The position numbers and the translations under genes were made by a program. From Candidatus Heimdallarchaeota archaeon (GTDB lineage Archaea > Asgardarchaeota > Heimdallarchaeia > Heimdallarchaeales > Kariarchaeaceae), in NCBI GenBank assembly GCA_026702845.1, contig JADCLS010000008.1, positions 62,001-126,000 on the forward strand: a stretch of 64,000 bases of DNA, given 5' to 3'. Shown one piece after another: positions 18,240 through 28,624 of this stretch. The notes below the pieces were generated by a model. It made no database searches, had not been told where the DNA came from, and was given only the letters and a program-made list of their open reading frames with translations. The stretch's first letter is position 1. Each line of letters begins with the position of its first letter.

Positions 18240-18926
18240 ATGAAGTCTGAAAACATTCTTGAAAATCAAATCACTCCCATATTATCTAAACGGAACCAGA
18301 CAATAGATTATTTTAGAGGTATGATATTCATGCTCTCTCTGTTTCCGATAGGTATTGCCCTGTTTGTGTACACGGTGACAGGAGTGAGTTTGGTAGCTGG
18401 TATGAGTATAACCATTATCGGTCTACCACTTGCATTTGTATTCCTAGCGAGTATTCCATACATTATCCAGGCCCTCCAGTATTATACTGAATTCATTACT
18501 GGTACTCCTGTAAAGAAGATGGAGATCAATCAAAACGAAGGTATGAACTTTTTTGAGAAACTTTTTGCGATGGTAACTGATAAATCGACACTGTTCTTCC
18601 TTGGTTTTTCACTTGTATTTGCACTACCGATTGCTATTTTCAGCTTTGTATCTTTTGTGACAGCACTATCTATAGGGGTTTCATTTATGGCCCTGGTGAG
18701 TTATCCATTTGTAAACATGATTTTACGAGCAAATGGCTTCGATACCACAGCTATCCTTTCCTTTGGATCAGGTATCGAGTTCATCATGCCTGTTTGGTTT
18801 GAGTGGATAGTCGCCCTTGCCTTCCCCATCATGGGGTATTATATCTTAAAATTCACCTTCAAACTAGCAGATGCACTTACACATAATATGGCAGAGTATC
18901 TTAGCAAATTCTCCATGAATTTCTAA
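18240..18926 (+). CDS. integral membrane protein, putative sensor-domain (PF13796-like)
   Basis: 228 residues with four to six hydrophobic segments arranged as two similar halves. The first, FPIGIALFVYTVTGVSLVAGMSITIIG followed by LPLAF, matches the pattern of the 'putative sensor' membrane domain found in front of bacterial histidine kinases and also on its own in archaea. No kinase or HTH is attached. An AAGGAG lies about 10 nt before the ATG and a TATA-like TTAAATAT about 25 nt upstream. Function unknown. Confidence 0.6.
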   Translation: MKSENILENQITPILSKRNQTIDYFRGMIFMLSLFPIGIALFVYTVTGVSLVAGMSITIIGLPLAFVFLASIPYIIQALQYYTEFITGTPVKKMEINQNEGMNFFEKLFAMVTDKSTLFFLGFSLVFALPIAIFSFVSFVTALSIGVSFMALVSYPFVNMILRANGFDTTAILSFGSGIEFIMPVWFEWIVALAFPIMGYYILKFTFKLADALTHNMAEYLSKFSMNF

Positions 18927-19003
18927 TTATATCGATAGGAACTTAGTATTAGTGGAATATTCATGAAAAGGAAAGATAAATAGTAGAATTCTTCTGAAAG
19001 CTG

Positions 19004-19249
19004 CTAAGATTGCATTCGATTTTTCATTTCTATCTCATATGCCTCAGCAGCGTTACTATAGACTGTTTTCTTTTTATACAACAGAATTACAATTACAACT
19101 GAGACAAGGCTCAGAATAATCCCGATAAATGGATCGAAAGAGAATCCTAATAGAGATAGAATGAGGAAAATTGGAATTATTATTGGAATTGATTTTTTCC
19201 TTCTTCCATGACTATCAGTGTTATGAAGAAAACCTAGTGATATTGTCAT
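19004..19249 (-). CDS. small two-TM membrane protein, hypothetical
   Basis: 81 residues. A short basic N-terminus (HGRRKK) is followed by two hydrophobic helices (about 20-37 and 41-59), then KKK and a charged C-terminal helix. No recognisable family. It is the only credible frame in the 457-bp space between the flanking plus-strand genes, and its residue composition is consistent with a real membrane protein. It could still be spurious. Confidence 0.45.
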   Translation of the reverse strand: MTISLGFLHNTDSHGRRKKSIPIIIPIFLILSLLGFSFDPFIGIILSLVSVVIVILLYKKKTVYSNAAEAYEIEMKNRMQS

Positions 19250-19383
19250 AGTAAATTCTTGTCAAATTACTTATAAAAACGTTCATATGATAAGATACTA
19301 CAAAAATCATCCATTGTTAACCACTACTAGTATATATTCACCTACCGAAAATAGCTTAATATAGGAAGATATATGCTATTACT

Positions 19384-21120
19384 GTGAGTATAGAACATGG
19401 AGGGGACCTTGTGGCAGAGGTTCTCAGAGCACATGGTGTAGAGCAGCTCTTTACCCTATCAGGAGGTCACATTTCACCTATTCTTGTTGGTGCAAAGAAA
19501 CGAAACATCAAGGTGCTGGATACTAGACATGAAGCGAGTGCTGCATTTGCTGCAGATGCAACCAGCAGATTAACTGGAATACCCGGTGTTGCGGTTGTTA
19601 CTGCAGGACCAGGTGTCACCAATACCATCACTGCCATACAGAACGCTAAGATGGAAGAATTTCCATTTGTACTCATTGGTGGAGCAGCAGGTACAGTACT
19701 CAAGGGTCGACGTGCCCTTCAAGATATTGATATGATTAGTGTCGTCAAACCCATTGTCAAATGGGCTGTAAGTATCAAAAAAGTCAAGCATATTGTACCC
19801 ACCTTGAGAAAGGCATTCAAAATTGCCAAATTTGATGTAAGGGGACCTGTATTTGTTGAGATCCCTATCGATTTACTCTATCCAGAATCACTAGTAAGAG
19901 AGATGTATGGGATTACAGAAGCTAGAACATTATTTGGAAAAATGTTCATGTCATACCTAAAATACCATCTTCATGGAGTATTTGCATCAGGATTTGATGC
20001 TATTGAATATGGACCACTTGATGTACCTGTTAGAAAGTGTACTCAATCCAAGCTGCAAACCGTGAAGAGAATGCTTGAAGCTTCAGTAAAACCAGTGATG
20101 CTTATTTCCAGTCAGGCAATGTATCATCCCCATCATATAGAGGAATTACAGGATGCGGTGGAGAGCCTGGGAATTCCCCTGTATCTCTCAGGACATGCCA
20201 GAGGGCTTCTGGGAAGGGATCATGAGATCTATATCCGTCATGAGAGATCAAAAGCACTTAAACAAGCTGATCTGGTGTTACTGGTTGGTGTGGCAACTGA
20301 TTTCAGGTTGGATTATGGCAGGAAGATAAACAAGCATGCCAAGGTGATTTCCATCAATCTGGGTAAAGATACACTGAATCTCAACAGATTACTTCGCTCA
20401 ATTGAAGTAAAGATTCATGCAGATCCCGGATTATTCCTAATGCAGCTAGCCTCCTTGAATATTGAGAAGCATTGGGATGAATGGTTAAACCACCTACAGC
20501 AATTAAAACAAAAGAGAATCGGTTCTATTCATGAAAAGGCAAATATGGTGATGGAGACAATCAATCCATTGACCCTGTGTATGCAGTTGGAACAGCATAT
20601 CGATGATAATAGCTATACGGTTATGGATGGGGGTGATTTCGTAGCCACATTCTCCTATATATTCAGTCCCCGTAAACCACTACGATGGTTAAATCCAGGT
20701 GTTTTTGGAACTCTGGGTAGTGGAGGTGGATATGCACTAGCAGCCAGGGCACAAGCTGATAATGCGGAGGTGTGGATCATCTATGGAGATGGCTCATCTG
20801 CATATTCATTGGCAGAGATTGATACTTTTGTCAGGCATAATCTACCTGTGATTGCAGTCATCGGCAATGACGCCTCTTGGCAGCAGATAGCAAGAGAACA
20901 GGTGGAGATACTCAATGATGATGTGGCAACAAAACTGAGATATAGCAACTATCACAAGGCTGCAGAGGGTTGTGGGGCCATTGGAATGCTTGTGGAAAAG
21001 GAGGAAGAGATAGTACCTGCAATTCTTAATGCAAAGGATTTATACAAACAGGGGAAATCAGTGGTAATCAATGTCATTCTTGGAAAATCTGATTTTCGAG
21101 ATGGATCAATTTCCGTGTAA
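19384..21120 (+). CDS. ThDP-dependent enzyme of the ILVBL / 2-hydroxyacyl-CoA lyase type
   Basis: 578 residues from GTG. Three-domain ThDP fold: N-terminal Pyr domain with [15 protein letters not shown] (activating Glu about 49), a central domain, and a C-terminal PP domain with [15 protein letters not shown] ending in GND rather than GNN. Several stretches ([21 protein letters not shown], the C-terminal FRDGSISV) match my memory of animal ILVBL (acetolactate synthase-like, HACL2) better than bacterial IlvB. HACL2 cleaves 2-hydroxy long-chain acyl-CoA to formyl-CoA and an aldehyde. Two acyl-CoA synthetases lie within 5 kb. No IlvN small subunit is present. Acetolactate synthase activity is the alternative. 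Confidence 0.85.
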   Translation: MSIEHGGDLVAEVLRAHGVEQLFTLSGGHISPILVGAKKRNIKVLDTRHEASAAFAADATSRLTGIPGVAVVTAGPGVTNTITAIQNAKMEEFPFVLIGGAAGTVLKGRRALQDIDMISVVKPIVKWAVSIKKVKHIVPTLRKAFKIAKFDVRGPVFVEIPIDLLYPESLVREMYGITEARTLFGKMFMSYLKYHLHGVFASGFDAIEYGPLDVPVRKCTQSKLQTVKRMLEASVKPVMLISSQAMYHPHHIEELQDAVESLGIPLYLSGHARGLLGRDHEIYIRHERSKALKQADLVLLVGVATDFRLDYGRKINKHAKVISINLGKDTLNLNRLLRSIEVKIHADPGLFLMQLASLNIEKHWDEWLNHLQQLKQKRIGSIHEKANMVMETINPLTLCMQLEQHIDDNSYTVMDGGDFVATFSYIFSPRKPLRWLNPGVFGTLGSGGGYALAARAQADNAEVWIIYGDGSSAYSLAEIDTFVRHNLPVIAVIGNDASWQQIAREQVEILNDDVATKLRYSNYHKAAEGCGAIGMLVEKEEEIVPAILNAKDLYKQGKSVVINVILGKSDFRDGSISV

Positions 21121-21146
21121 TATTTGAAAGATTTAACATTTGATAG

Positions 21147-22037
21147 CTATGTAAGTGATTTTTCATACCAGTTATTCTGAGTAAATATAAGCCCTAACCT
21201 GGTGTAAAGTGATTCTGGATCCTCTACATCAAGTGGAACATAGAGTAGAAATTCCGGAATATTTCGATTTTTTGTATCCTGTATCATTGCATTCAAGATG
21301 GTATCTCTAATCTGATTGCTCTCTCCGGGTAATACTTTGATATGATACGCAACAACAGCACCCTCATTATTTATATCCCAGAGACACATTCCATGACCCA
21401 GTAATCTATCATCAGCTCTTACAACAAGATTAGTTACTCCAGGTGTACCCCTCTCCCAAGATTTGATTGTATCTCGTACTTCAACTTCATTATGACTTAG
21501 GGTCTTCACCACTAAATTTACAATTCCCTCAAAATCCCTATTAAATTCAAAGGGGATGGCTGTATAGTCTGATGAATAATTAGTACAATCGATTTCATCT
21601 ACAAATATTCTGGTTCGTACATCATCAGTACCCTCAGCTTTATTGAATCCATATTTGACACAAAAGTCCTTCATACTCATAATATTATCTGCATCATTAC
21701 CGAGTCTGATTCTCAGTTTCTTCAAACCTCGATTTCTCATAGTCTCAACTACCTTGTTAACTAATATTTCTTCAACTTCAGGAAATCCTGGATCAACCAT
21801 GGGGAATTGCATACTAGCTATCTCGTCTCCTTCTGCAGCGGATATTACAAAACCCACGAACCGTTCTCCTATAAATGCATAAAATCTTGTTGTTGGATCA
21901 AAATTCTCCAGTGAATAGATCTCCTGGATCTTTTTCTCTCGGATCTGAAAATAATGATTCCATGTTTTTGTCACTCGCTGTCCCAAACTTGCCTGCATCG
22001 CTGCAAATCTCGGTTCATATGTTTTTATTGTTATCAA
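21147..22037 (-). CDS. GNAT-like acetyltransferase, probably two tandem domains
   Basis: 296 residues from a TTG start preceded by GAGGATGAG. Each half has the strand-helix order of a GNAT fold: first RFYAFIGERFVGFVIS with helix LVNKVVETMRNRGLKKLRIRL, second TNLVVRADDRLLGHGMCLW with RDTILNAMIQDTKNRNI, then YTRLGLIFTQNNWYEK near the C-terminus. The acetyl-CoA pyrophosphate loop (Q/RxxGxG/A) is poorly kept in both halves, so one or both may be inactive. Substrate unknown. It is convergent with the ILVBL-like gene. Confidence 0.6.
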   Translation of the reverse strand: MITIKTYEPRFAAMQASLGQRVTKTWNHYFQIREKKIQEIYSLENFDPTTRFYAFIGERFVGFVISAAEGDEIASMQFPMVDPGFPEVEEILVNKVVETMRNRGLKKLRIRLGNDADNIMSMKDFCVKYGFNKAEGTDDVRTRIFVDEIDCTNYSSDYTAIPFEFNRDFEGIVNLVVKTLSHNEVEVRDTIKSWERGTPGVTNLVVRADDRLLGHGMCLWDINNEGAVVAYHIKVLPGESNQIRDTILNAMIQDTKNRNIPEFLLYVPLDVEDPESLYTRLGLIFTQNNWYEKSLT

Positions 22038-22126
22038 AATCTCATCCTCAACTTCAGTATTATTAATAATTGAACTCTTGATTTTAATTCTTTACCATGA
22101 GGCAAAATTCTATTTTGGCCACAAAA

Positions 22127-23818
22127 TTATTTGGAATACTCTTCCTTTAATTTTCTCCTCAATATCTTACCTATCATGGTCTTGGGTAATTCATCCCTGA
22201 ATTCCACCTTCTTGGGGATCTTATACGGGGCAAGATTTTTCTTGCAGTATTCAATGATTTCCTCAGCTGTTGCCACCTCTCCATCTTTGAGCACAATCCA
22301 TGCAGCCACCATCTCTCCCTTCTGCTCATGAGGAAGTCCAGCGACAGCAGCCTCGAGAATCTTTGGATGGGCGTACAGTACCTCCTCAACCTCACGTGGC
22401 ACAACATTATTGCCTGATACAATAATAAGATCTTTTTTACGATCCACAATGTAAAAGTAGCCATCTTCATCCATACGGCCCAGATCTCCGCTCAAGAAGA
22501 AGCCATCTGCATTGAATACCTTCTTGGTATCCTCCTCGTTTTGCCAGTAACCAGACATCACTTGAGGACCTTTGATGGCAATTTCTCCGACTTCACCTAT
22601 TCCCAGATATGTATTGGAATCATCCTGATGAACTATAGCCAAAATGGTATCTGCCACAGGAAGGCCTATAGATCCCTCTCGAGGCTGAATACGTTCCTTG
22701 GGTGATCGTACTGGATTACCCGTGGCTACTGGACTTGTCTCTGAGAGACCATAACCTTCTACCATATCCCCACCGGTAATCTCTTTGAATTTTCGTGCCA
22801 CCTCAATTGGTAGTGCAGCACCACCTGATATGGATACTAGTATAGAAGAGAGATCGCGGTCTCTTATACTGGGATGATTCAACAGAGCTATACTCATTGT
22901 CGGTACTGCGGGTACAAAGCTGATCTTATACTTCTCAATCAGATCTAGTGCATCCACAGTATTAAATCGTGGCATCAGTACCATGGGAATACCCCCTAGG
23001 ATGGAGATACCTAGGCATATGGTTAAACTGAAACTATGAAATAGAGGTAGCACTGTAAGTACTGAGCCAGTATGATCCGGGATCATATGAATGAGTGCCC
23101 GCGTTTGCTGAGCATTGTAACTAATATTCTCATGAGAGAGTGTGGCTCCTTTAGATGCACCTGTGGTACCGCCGGTGTACTGTAATAGAGCTACATCTGA
23201 CATCTGGACTTCCTCTTCCACAAAACCAGTGATATCACCCTGCAATAAATCCTTGAACTGGTAATTATTAGGTAATTTCTTGAGCTTGGGATCATCTAGC
23301 TTCTTCAATAATTTCCCCAAAAATGCAACAATTGGTTTCAGATAATCCGATATTTTACCACAGATGACGAATTCTACATCTGTTTCAGCCATCACCTCAT
23401 TTGCCTTTTCCTGAAACATAGTAAGGGTGATGATACCCTTGGAACCTGAATCAATGGTCTGATCTACCAATTCACGTTTGGTATAGATGGGGTTCCCCTG
23501 TACTACGATGGCCCCCAGAGCAAGTATGGCATAGTGTGCAATGATATAATGAGGAGTATTCGGTAATAATACGGTTACTCGTTCACCCCTCTTCACTCCC
23601 ATTGATCTCAGAGATATAGCCAACTGACAAACTGCCTCCCAAGTTTCTGCATAACTTAGTTCACTACCTTTCGGAAAAATCATACATAACATAGTTGGAT
23701 TAATCTGTGCACGACGTTTCAGGAATTCTAGAGTTGTAATTTTTTCGTACTCCAAGGCAGTGGGACGTACACCATCAAGTGAGTCGAGCCAAGGCATCAG
23801 TAGATCATTCATAGACAC
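22127..23818 (-). CDS. long-chain acyl-CoA synthetase (AMP-forming), paralogue 1
   Basis: 563 residues of the ANL superfamily. Phosphate-binding loop YTGGTTGASKGATLSH, A5 motif GYGLSETSP, A7/A8 SGDLGRMDEDGYFYIVDRKKDLIIVSG, and the catalytic Lys in PKTMIGKILRRKL at the C-terminus. Length and motif spacing match medium/long-chain fatty acid CoA ligases. It activates carboxylic acids to acyl-AMP and then acyl-CoA in the cytoplasm or at the membrane. It is divergent from a close paralogue across a 259-bp gap with AT-rich, promoter-like sequence but no gene. Confidence 0.93.
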   Translation of the reverse strand: MSMNDLLMPWLDSLDGVRPTALEYEKITTLEFLKRRAQINPTMLCMIFPKGSELSYAETWEAVCQLAISLRSMGVKRGERVTVLLPNTPHYIIAHYAILALGAIVVQGNPIYTKRELVDQTIDSGSKGIITLTMFQEKANEVMAETDVEFVICGKISDYLKPIVAFLGKLLKKLDDPKLKKLPNNYQFKDLLQGDITGFVEEEVQMSDVALLQYTGGTTGASKGATLSHENISYNAQQTRALIHMIPDHTGSVLTVLPLFHSFSLTICLGISILGGIPMVLMPRFNTVDALDLIEKYKISFVPAVPTMSIALLNHPSIRDRDLSSILVSISGGAALPIEVARKFKEITGGDMVEGYGLSETSPVATGNPVRSPKERIQPREGSIGLPVADTILAIVHQDDSNTYLGIGEVGEIAIKGPQVMSGYWQNEEDTKKVFNADGFFLSGDLGRMDEDGYFYIVDRKKDLIIVSGNNVVPREVEEVLYAHPKILEAAVAGLPHEQKGEMVAAWIVLKDGEVATAEEIIEYCKKNLAPYKIPKKVEFRDELPKTMIGKILRRKLKEEYSK

Positions 23819-24077
23819 TGATTTGTCATAATAGATTTAAGCATAATTCCTCACTGGCTTTTGATTGGCGCATAAAATGCCGGTATTACAGGTAATGCAA
23901 CAATAATTCTCACCGCATAAAGAATCCATTATAGTTTAGTAATATATACACATACAGCCATGATAGCGAAATATTAAATCCCGAGGGTATAGACAAAATC
24001 CAAAAATTCGTATTCATGGAACGATAATCATAAATGTTACTCGCTATTCTTAATAAGCGGGGTATTTTTCCTAGGGT

Positions 24078-25793
24078 ATGGCAGAAGATTTCCCAACTCC
24101 ATGGATAAAAACTATGGAGGAACACAAAGTCCGCCGTACATCACTTGATTATGTGGATAAAAGCACCTATCACTTTGTCAAGGGATGGGCAGAGAAAACA
24201 CCTAACAACCTCGTCATGATTTTCGGGGTTAAAGGTGGTAAAACAATCACGTATGCTGATTTCTTCAATCAGATGAAAGCTCTTGCAGTCTTCCTTGCAG
24301 AGAAGGGTATCAAGAAGGGAGATAAGGTAGCAGTCATGCTACCCAACAGCCCTCATTATGTCATTGCACATTTCGCTATCCTTAGTCAAGGAGCTATTGT
24401 GGTTCAGACCAATCCTCTGTATACTGATCATGAGCTATCACACATCATCAAGGATTCTGGTGCCGTGGGTATGATCTCACTGGCTCAGTTCCAGGATAAA
24501 ATCAATAAAGTGATTGATGATGGCGGAAATGAGTTGAAATGGGCCATTTATGGACAAGTACCCGAGTATATGTCTTCCTTAATAGGATTCTTGGCTGTAA
24601 AGATCCTGAAGAAGGTAGAAGCACCCAAGATTATCCCCAGATCCAGCAGTTTTGGCTGGAAAGAGGCTATGGCTGCAGATACTAGCAAGTTCAAAGAGGC
24701 AGATATCAAGATGGATGATATTGCTCTATTCCAATATACTGGTGGTACAACAGGTCTTTCCAAGGGTGCCATGCTTACCCACCGGAATGTCAGCTATAAT
24801 GCTCAACAGGCAAGAGAGGCAGTTCATATGGTCCCTGAAAGCCAGGGTTCCGTTCTGACAGCCCTCCCTCTATTTCATTCCTTTGCCCTGACAGCATGTT
24901 TGGGGCTCTCGCAACAGCTTGGTATTCCCATGGTTCTCGTACCCAATCCTAGAGGACAGATACCCACTGGAGAGGTTCATGCACTCATTGGCAAGCATAA
25001 GATCACCTTCTTAGCAGCCGTTCCCACCATGATCAATAGCCTGCTCAATCATCCAGCTGCAGCAACAACCGATTGGAATTCACTTATTGCATCCATTTCT
25101 GGTGGTGCTGCACTACCCATGGAATTAGCCAAACAATTCAAGGAAGTAACTGGTGCAGACCTTGTTGAAGGATACGGTTTATCCGAAACCTCACCACTAA
25201 TCACCGTTAACCCTGTTGGCCATGATGTGATCAAACCACGAATGGGATCCATTGGTCTACCTGCTCCTGATACTTTCATCAAGATCGTGGATCAGAATGA
25301 TAAAACTAAATTGATGCCTATAGGTCCTGAAGGAGTGGGTGAAATTGCCTGTAAGGGGCCACAGGTCATGCCAGGTTATTACAACAAACCCGAGGAAAAC
25401 GAGATGGTACTCTTTGATGACGGCTGGTTCCTCACGGGAGATGTGGCCTATATGGATGAAGAAGGCTTCACCTATATCGTTGATCGTAAAAAAGATATGA
25501 TTATAGTGAGCGGATATAACGTCTACCCACGAGAGGTGGAAGAAGTCCTCTTTGAGCACCCCAAGATATTTGAGGCTGCAGTAGCTGGATATGCCGATTC
25601 AGCCAAGGGTGAGCGAGTAGGTGCATGGGTTGTACTCAACCCAGGAGAGACACTTACTGAAGAAGAGGTTATCGAGTTCTGTAAAACTAAACTTGCTGCC
25701 TACAAAGTACCCAAGAAAGTAACCTTCCGTGATGAATTGCCTAAGACCATGGTTGGTAAGGTGCTCAGAAGAAAGCTCAACGAAGAAGAATAA
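24078..25793 (+). CDS. long-chain acyl-CoA synthetase (AMP-forming), paralogue 2
   Basis: 571 residues, clearly paralogous to the divergent neighbour: YTGGTTGLSKGAMLTH, GYGLSETSP, TGDVAYMDEEGFTYIVDRKKDMIIVSGYN (A8, here split over two quoted runs in the protein) and PKTMVGKVLRRKL. The same N-terminal layout (MAEDFPTPWIKTMEEHK versus LLMPWLDSLDG) suggests an old local duplication. It has slightly higher GC than many neighbours, consistent with high expression. A TATA-like CTTAATAA lies about 30 nt upstream. Together with the ILVBL-like enzyme it points to fatty acid turnover in a lineage whose membrane lipids are presumed isoprenoid. Confidence 0.93.
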   Translation: MAEDFPTPWIKTMEEHKVRRTSLDYVDKSTYHFVKGWAEKTPNNLVMIFGVKGGKTITYADFFNQMKALAVFLAEKGIKKGDKVAVMLPNSPHYVIAHFAILSQGAIVVQTNPLYTDHELSHIIKDSGAVGMISLAQFQDKINKVIDDGGNELKWAIYGQVPEYMSSLIGFLAVKILKKVEAPKIIPRSSSFGWKEAMAADTSKFKEADIKMDDIALFQYTGGTTGLSKGAMLTHRNVSYNAQQAREAVHMVPESQGSVLTALPLFHSFALTACLGLSQQLGIPMVLVPNPRGQIPTGEVHALIGKHKITFLAAVPTMINSLLNHPAAATTDWNSLIASISGGAALPMELAKQFKEVTGADLVEGYGLSETSPLITVNPVGHDVIKPRMGSIGLPAPDTFIKIVDQNDKTKLMPIGPEGVGEIACKGPQVMPGYYNKPEENEMVLFDDGWFLTGDVAYMDEEGFTYIVDRKKDMIIVSGYNVYPREVEEVLFEHPKIFEAAVAGYADSAKGERVGAWVVLNPGETLTEEEVIEFCKTKLAAYKVPKKVTFRDELPKTMVGKVLRRKLNEEE

Positions 25794-25908
25794 ATAATCC
25801 ATAGGAATTCAATCTATAGTCATTAATTGTACAAAGTAAATGAGCTGTAGTTCATATTTACTCAATATCTTCAAAATACTTTAATTGTGAACAATCAAAA
25901 ATATCAAT

Positions 25909-26397
25909 ATGCCTGCTCTCGCACATCTAGGAATAGGTTTTGCTGCTAAACGAATAAACTCTAAGATACATATCTTAATTCTACTGATCTCAGCCCTTCT
26001 ACTAGATCTATTATCAATTATATTTACAAAATCCCTCTGGCCCACTCATGGAATGGTAATGGCTATTGTATGGGCATTAATTGCCAGTTTACTCACAATT
26101 ATTTATTCTCATTTCATGAATTCAAAGAAAGGAACTGATTATCAAACAATAAAAAATGGATTGATAATTGGGATACTTGTATTCTCACATTGGATTTTAG
26201 ATTTTATTGGATGGCCGATGTCAGCTGTTGAAGGTATAATGGATGTTCCTGATTCAGGTACACCATTTTTCCTTAGTGATACTCCAAATTATGGTTTAGG
26301 GATCTATAGTACGTGGGCGGGTGCCATTATTATGGAAATAGGAGTACTAATCATTGGATTAGGATTATTTATCAATTATCGAAACAACAAAGGATGA
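25909..26397 (+). CDS. YdjM-like (membrane-bound hydrolase family) small membrane protein
   Basis: 162 residues with four hydrophobic segments. Histidines sit at helix ends: LAHLGIGFAAKR at the N-terminus, WPTHGMVMAIVW and VFSHWILDFIGWP. This His/Asp arrangement is that of the YdjM/LexA-binding inner-membrane metal-dependent hydrolase-like family (PF04307). Enzymatic activity in that family is presumed, not shown. A short leader precedes ATG 25909. Confidence 0.6.
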   Translation: MPALAHLGIGFAAKRINSKIHILILLISALLLDLLSIIFTKSLWPTHGMVMAIVWALIASLLTIIYSHFMNSKKGTDYQTIKNGLIIGILVFSHWILDFIGWPMSAVEGIMDVPDSGTPFFLSDTPNYGLGIYSTWAGAIIMEIGVLIIGLGLFINYRNNKG

Positions 26398-26589
26398 TCA
26401 GGTAATCAAGTAAATTGATTCCAAGAACTATTCTAATGGATCAAATACCAATTTTGAATGTAACATATAATTACTAATTATGCCCAAAGAATATCCGTTT
26501 CAAGGTTTATTTCTTTACTAAATAATTTCATTGAATATATCATTATCCCAAGGTGAGTAATTATATAATTAGATTCAAGTTTTGATGAA

Positions 26590-27111
26590 ATGATACGTCT
26601 TGGACAATTATATAAAATTCTGGAATTCGAGAGAGAAGGGATTATTAAATCATTTGAGGAAGCAGATCCATCTCATTTTACCTATCATGAAGAAAATTCA
26701 TGGTCACCAGAGATGCTATTTAGGCATATTTTAATGGGAATGCGATGGATATCAGGATTATTACCTGGAAACCCAATTTCAATTCCTGCTTATGCAGTGC
26801 TACCAGATAGATCGGATCATGTCAATGTTACAACTTCTGTCAGCAGGGATAAAATATTTCAAGATATTAGAGAAATATCTGCAGCAGTTGCAAAACGATT
26901 AGATGAATTAACTGATGAACAAGCTGATGAGAGGGTGATGACTGAAAATTTTGAAGTAGTACGTAAAATCACCCTTTTCAGGTTAATCACTCATGAGTAC
27001 AAACATTTAGGCCAATTACTATGGCTCTTGAAAAGATCAACAGGTTGGAATGATGATCAGTTTTACAAGATTACCTTCTCAGAGCGCACATGGGATGTTT
27101 GTGCAACATAA
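26590..27111 (+). CDS. DinB-like metalloprotein
   Basis: 173 residues, predicted four-helix bundle. The family metal triad is visible: His46 in LFRHILMG and His135/His139 in THEYKHLGQLLWLL. DinB/YfiT-type proteins bind a divalent metal; known relatives include thiol transferases and mycothiol- or bacillithiol-dependent enzymes. The substrate is unknown here. It stands alone between small genes, and the 192-bp upstream gap holds only AT-rich sequence with a TATA-like TATATAAT. Confidence 0.75.
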   Translation: MIRLGQLYKILEFEREGIIKSFEEADPSHFTYHEENSWSPEMLFRHILMGMRWISGLLPGNPISIPAYAVLPDRSDHVNVTTSVSRDKIFQDIREISAAVAKRLDELTDEQADERVMTENFEVVRKITLFRLITHEYKHLGQLLWLLKRSTGWNDDQFYKITFSERTWDVCAT

Positions 27112-27250
27112 TATCTATGATATTGCAGTTTCTATATCAAAGCAATATGATACACTCATAGAGATATACCGCTGAATCGATGAATTTGGTGGTAACATTT
27201 ATAAATGAATTTTCAATCGGTGATTTAGAATTACCAAGGATTGTTTTACT

Positions 27251-27475
27251 ATGGGTAAACTAGAATTTCTTGCTGGGTTCAATATTGGACGAGTAATTGT
27301 CGGATTGCGAGACAATAATTTAGATAACACAACACTTCAAAAACACATTGACGATTGGATTCGATTTCACAAGGATCCTGAATTTTATTCCGGCTTGAAA
27401 ATAGGTCTAGCCAGGGATGATTTACCGGAACCAATAGAGAATATAGAGATGTGGATTGAGTATTTGAATTACTAA
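27251..27475 (+). CDS. hypothetical 74-residue protein
   Basis: Mixed helix composition, acidic, with no recognised family. N-terminal MGKLEFLAGFNIGRVIVGL, then a repeat-like KIGLARDD in the second half. A TATA-like TTATAAAT lies about 45 nt upstream of the ATG, which supports transcription. The gene ends 19 nt before the convergent MoeB-rhodanese stop. Confidence 0.5.
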   Translation: MGKLEFLAGFNIGRVIVGLRDNNLDNTTLQKHIDDWIRFHKDPEFYSGLKIGLARDDLPEPIENIEMWIEYLNY

Positions 27476-27493
27476 TTGCTCTAAGATTTTACA

Positions 27494-28624
27494 TCATACT
27501 GAATGCAACACTGTATACCTGTTCCACTCCACTATTCCACCCACCAGGTTGTATACTTTATCGAAGCCCTGCTCAAGTAATATGGATACAGCCTGAGCCG
27601 ATCTAATACCAGAATGACAATATATCACAATAGGAATGGATCTTGGTAATATATCGAATTTTCTATGCAGAGTAGCCAAAGGTATGCTTAGATGATTGTC
27701 AATTTCATCATATTCATGTTCAAATGCTTCTCTCACATCAATAAGAAGATGTTCCTCATCCTGAGCTCGCATAGATTGATATGATTTTACACTAATCTCA
27801 TGAGATGGATCTAATATTATAGACTGGCAGTAACTCTGTTCATTCTTTAGGTCCACGATCTCTGGATGATGACCACATAGTTTGCAACCTGAGTTTTTTC
27901 TCAATCCAAAGGATCTGAAGCTGGAATCTAGTGCATTGACATGTAACAGCGTACCAACCAATGGCTCACCAATACCTAGAAGGAGTTTTATCACCTCAGT
28001 TGCCTGTAGACTACCAATAATTCCAGGAAGAATCCCAATAACTCCAGATTCTGCACAATTTAATACTTCACCTGCTCTAGGTGGTTCTTCATAGATACAG
28101 CGATAACAAGGACCAATTGGTGAGAATACCGTAACCTGTCCTTCAAATTGAGAGATTGATCCAAATACATTGATCTTTCCCAGCAGATAACAGGCATCAT
28201 TGATCAAATACCTGGTGGCAAAATTATCCGTTCCATCACAGACAATATCATACTTAGAAATTAATTCTGTAGCATTATCTGGTGAGAGATATGTTTCGTG
28301 AAGAATAACATCTATCTCGGGATTTATTGCTAATAATCGTTTCTTAGCAGATTGTAATTTGGATGTACCCACATCACATGTATCATGTAGTATTTGACGA
28401 TGAAGATTGGAATAATCTACGGTATCAAAATCAACCAAACCGATGGTGCCTATTCCCGCAGCAGCTAGGTAGATGGCAAGTGGAGAACCCAGACCACCTA
28501 CTCCCACAAGAAGTACTTTGGCCTCTTTCAGCTTCAACTGACCCTCAAATCCAACCTCGGGGATGATGATCTGTCTATGATATCGTTTGATCTCCAATTC
28601 AGATAAATGATGTGGATCAATCAA
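27494..28624 (-). CDS. MoeB/ThiF-type E1 adenylyltransferase fused to rhodanese (MOCS3/MoeZ-like)
   Basis: 376 residues. E1 domain (about 1-250): ATP-binding LLVGVGGLGSPLAIYLAAAG, the DxxxxxN-x-x-R element DYSNLHRQIL, catalytic Asp in CDGTDNFATR, and zinc pairs CYRC and CKLC. C-terminal rhodanese domain (about 275-376) with active Cys in VIYCHSGIRSAQ. Such fusions adenylate the C-terminal Gly of a ThiS/MoaD/Urm1-like protein and convert it to a thiocarboxylate. The carrier is encoded one gene upstream on the same strand, and the start overlaps the stop of the homoserine dehydrogenase by 4 nt, so they are co-expressed. Confidence 0.93.
   Translation of the reverse strand: MIDPHHLSELEIKRYHRQIIIPEVGFEGQLKLKEAKVLLVGVGGLGSPLAIYLAAAGIGTIGLVDFDTVDYSNLHRQILHDTCDVGTSKLQSAKKRLLAINPEIDVILHETYLSPDNATELISKYDIVCDGTDNFATRYLINDACYLLGKINVFGSISQFEGQVTVFSPIGPCYRCIYEEPPRAGEVLNCAESGVIGILPGIIGSLQATEVIKLLLGIGEPLVGTLLHVNALDSSFRSFGLRKNSGCKLCGHHPEIVDLKNEQSYCQSIILDPSHEISVKSYQSMRAQDEEHLLIDVREAFEHEYDEIDNHLSIPLATLHRKFDILPRSIPIVIYCHSGIRSAQAVSILLEQGFDKVYNLVGGIVEWNRYTVLHSV

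Noticed and set aside
19384..21120. Classical acetolactate synthase (IlvB) of branched-chain amino acid synthesis
   Set aside because: No IlvN, ilvC or ilvD neighbour, and sequence features favour the ILVBL type; kept only as the alternative.
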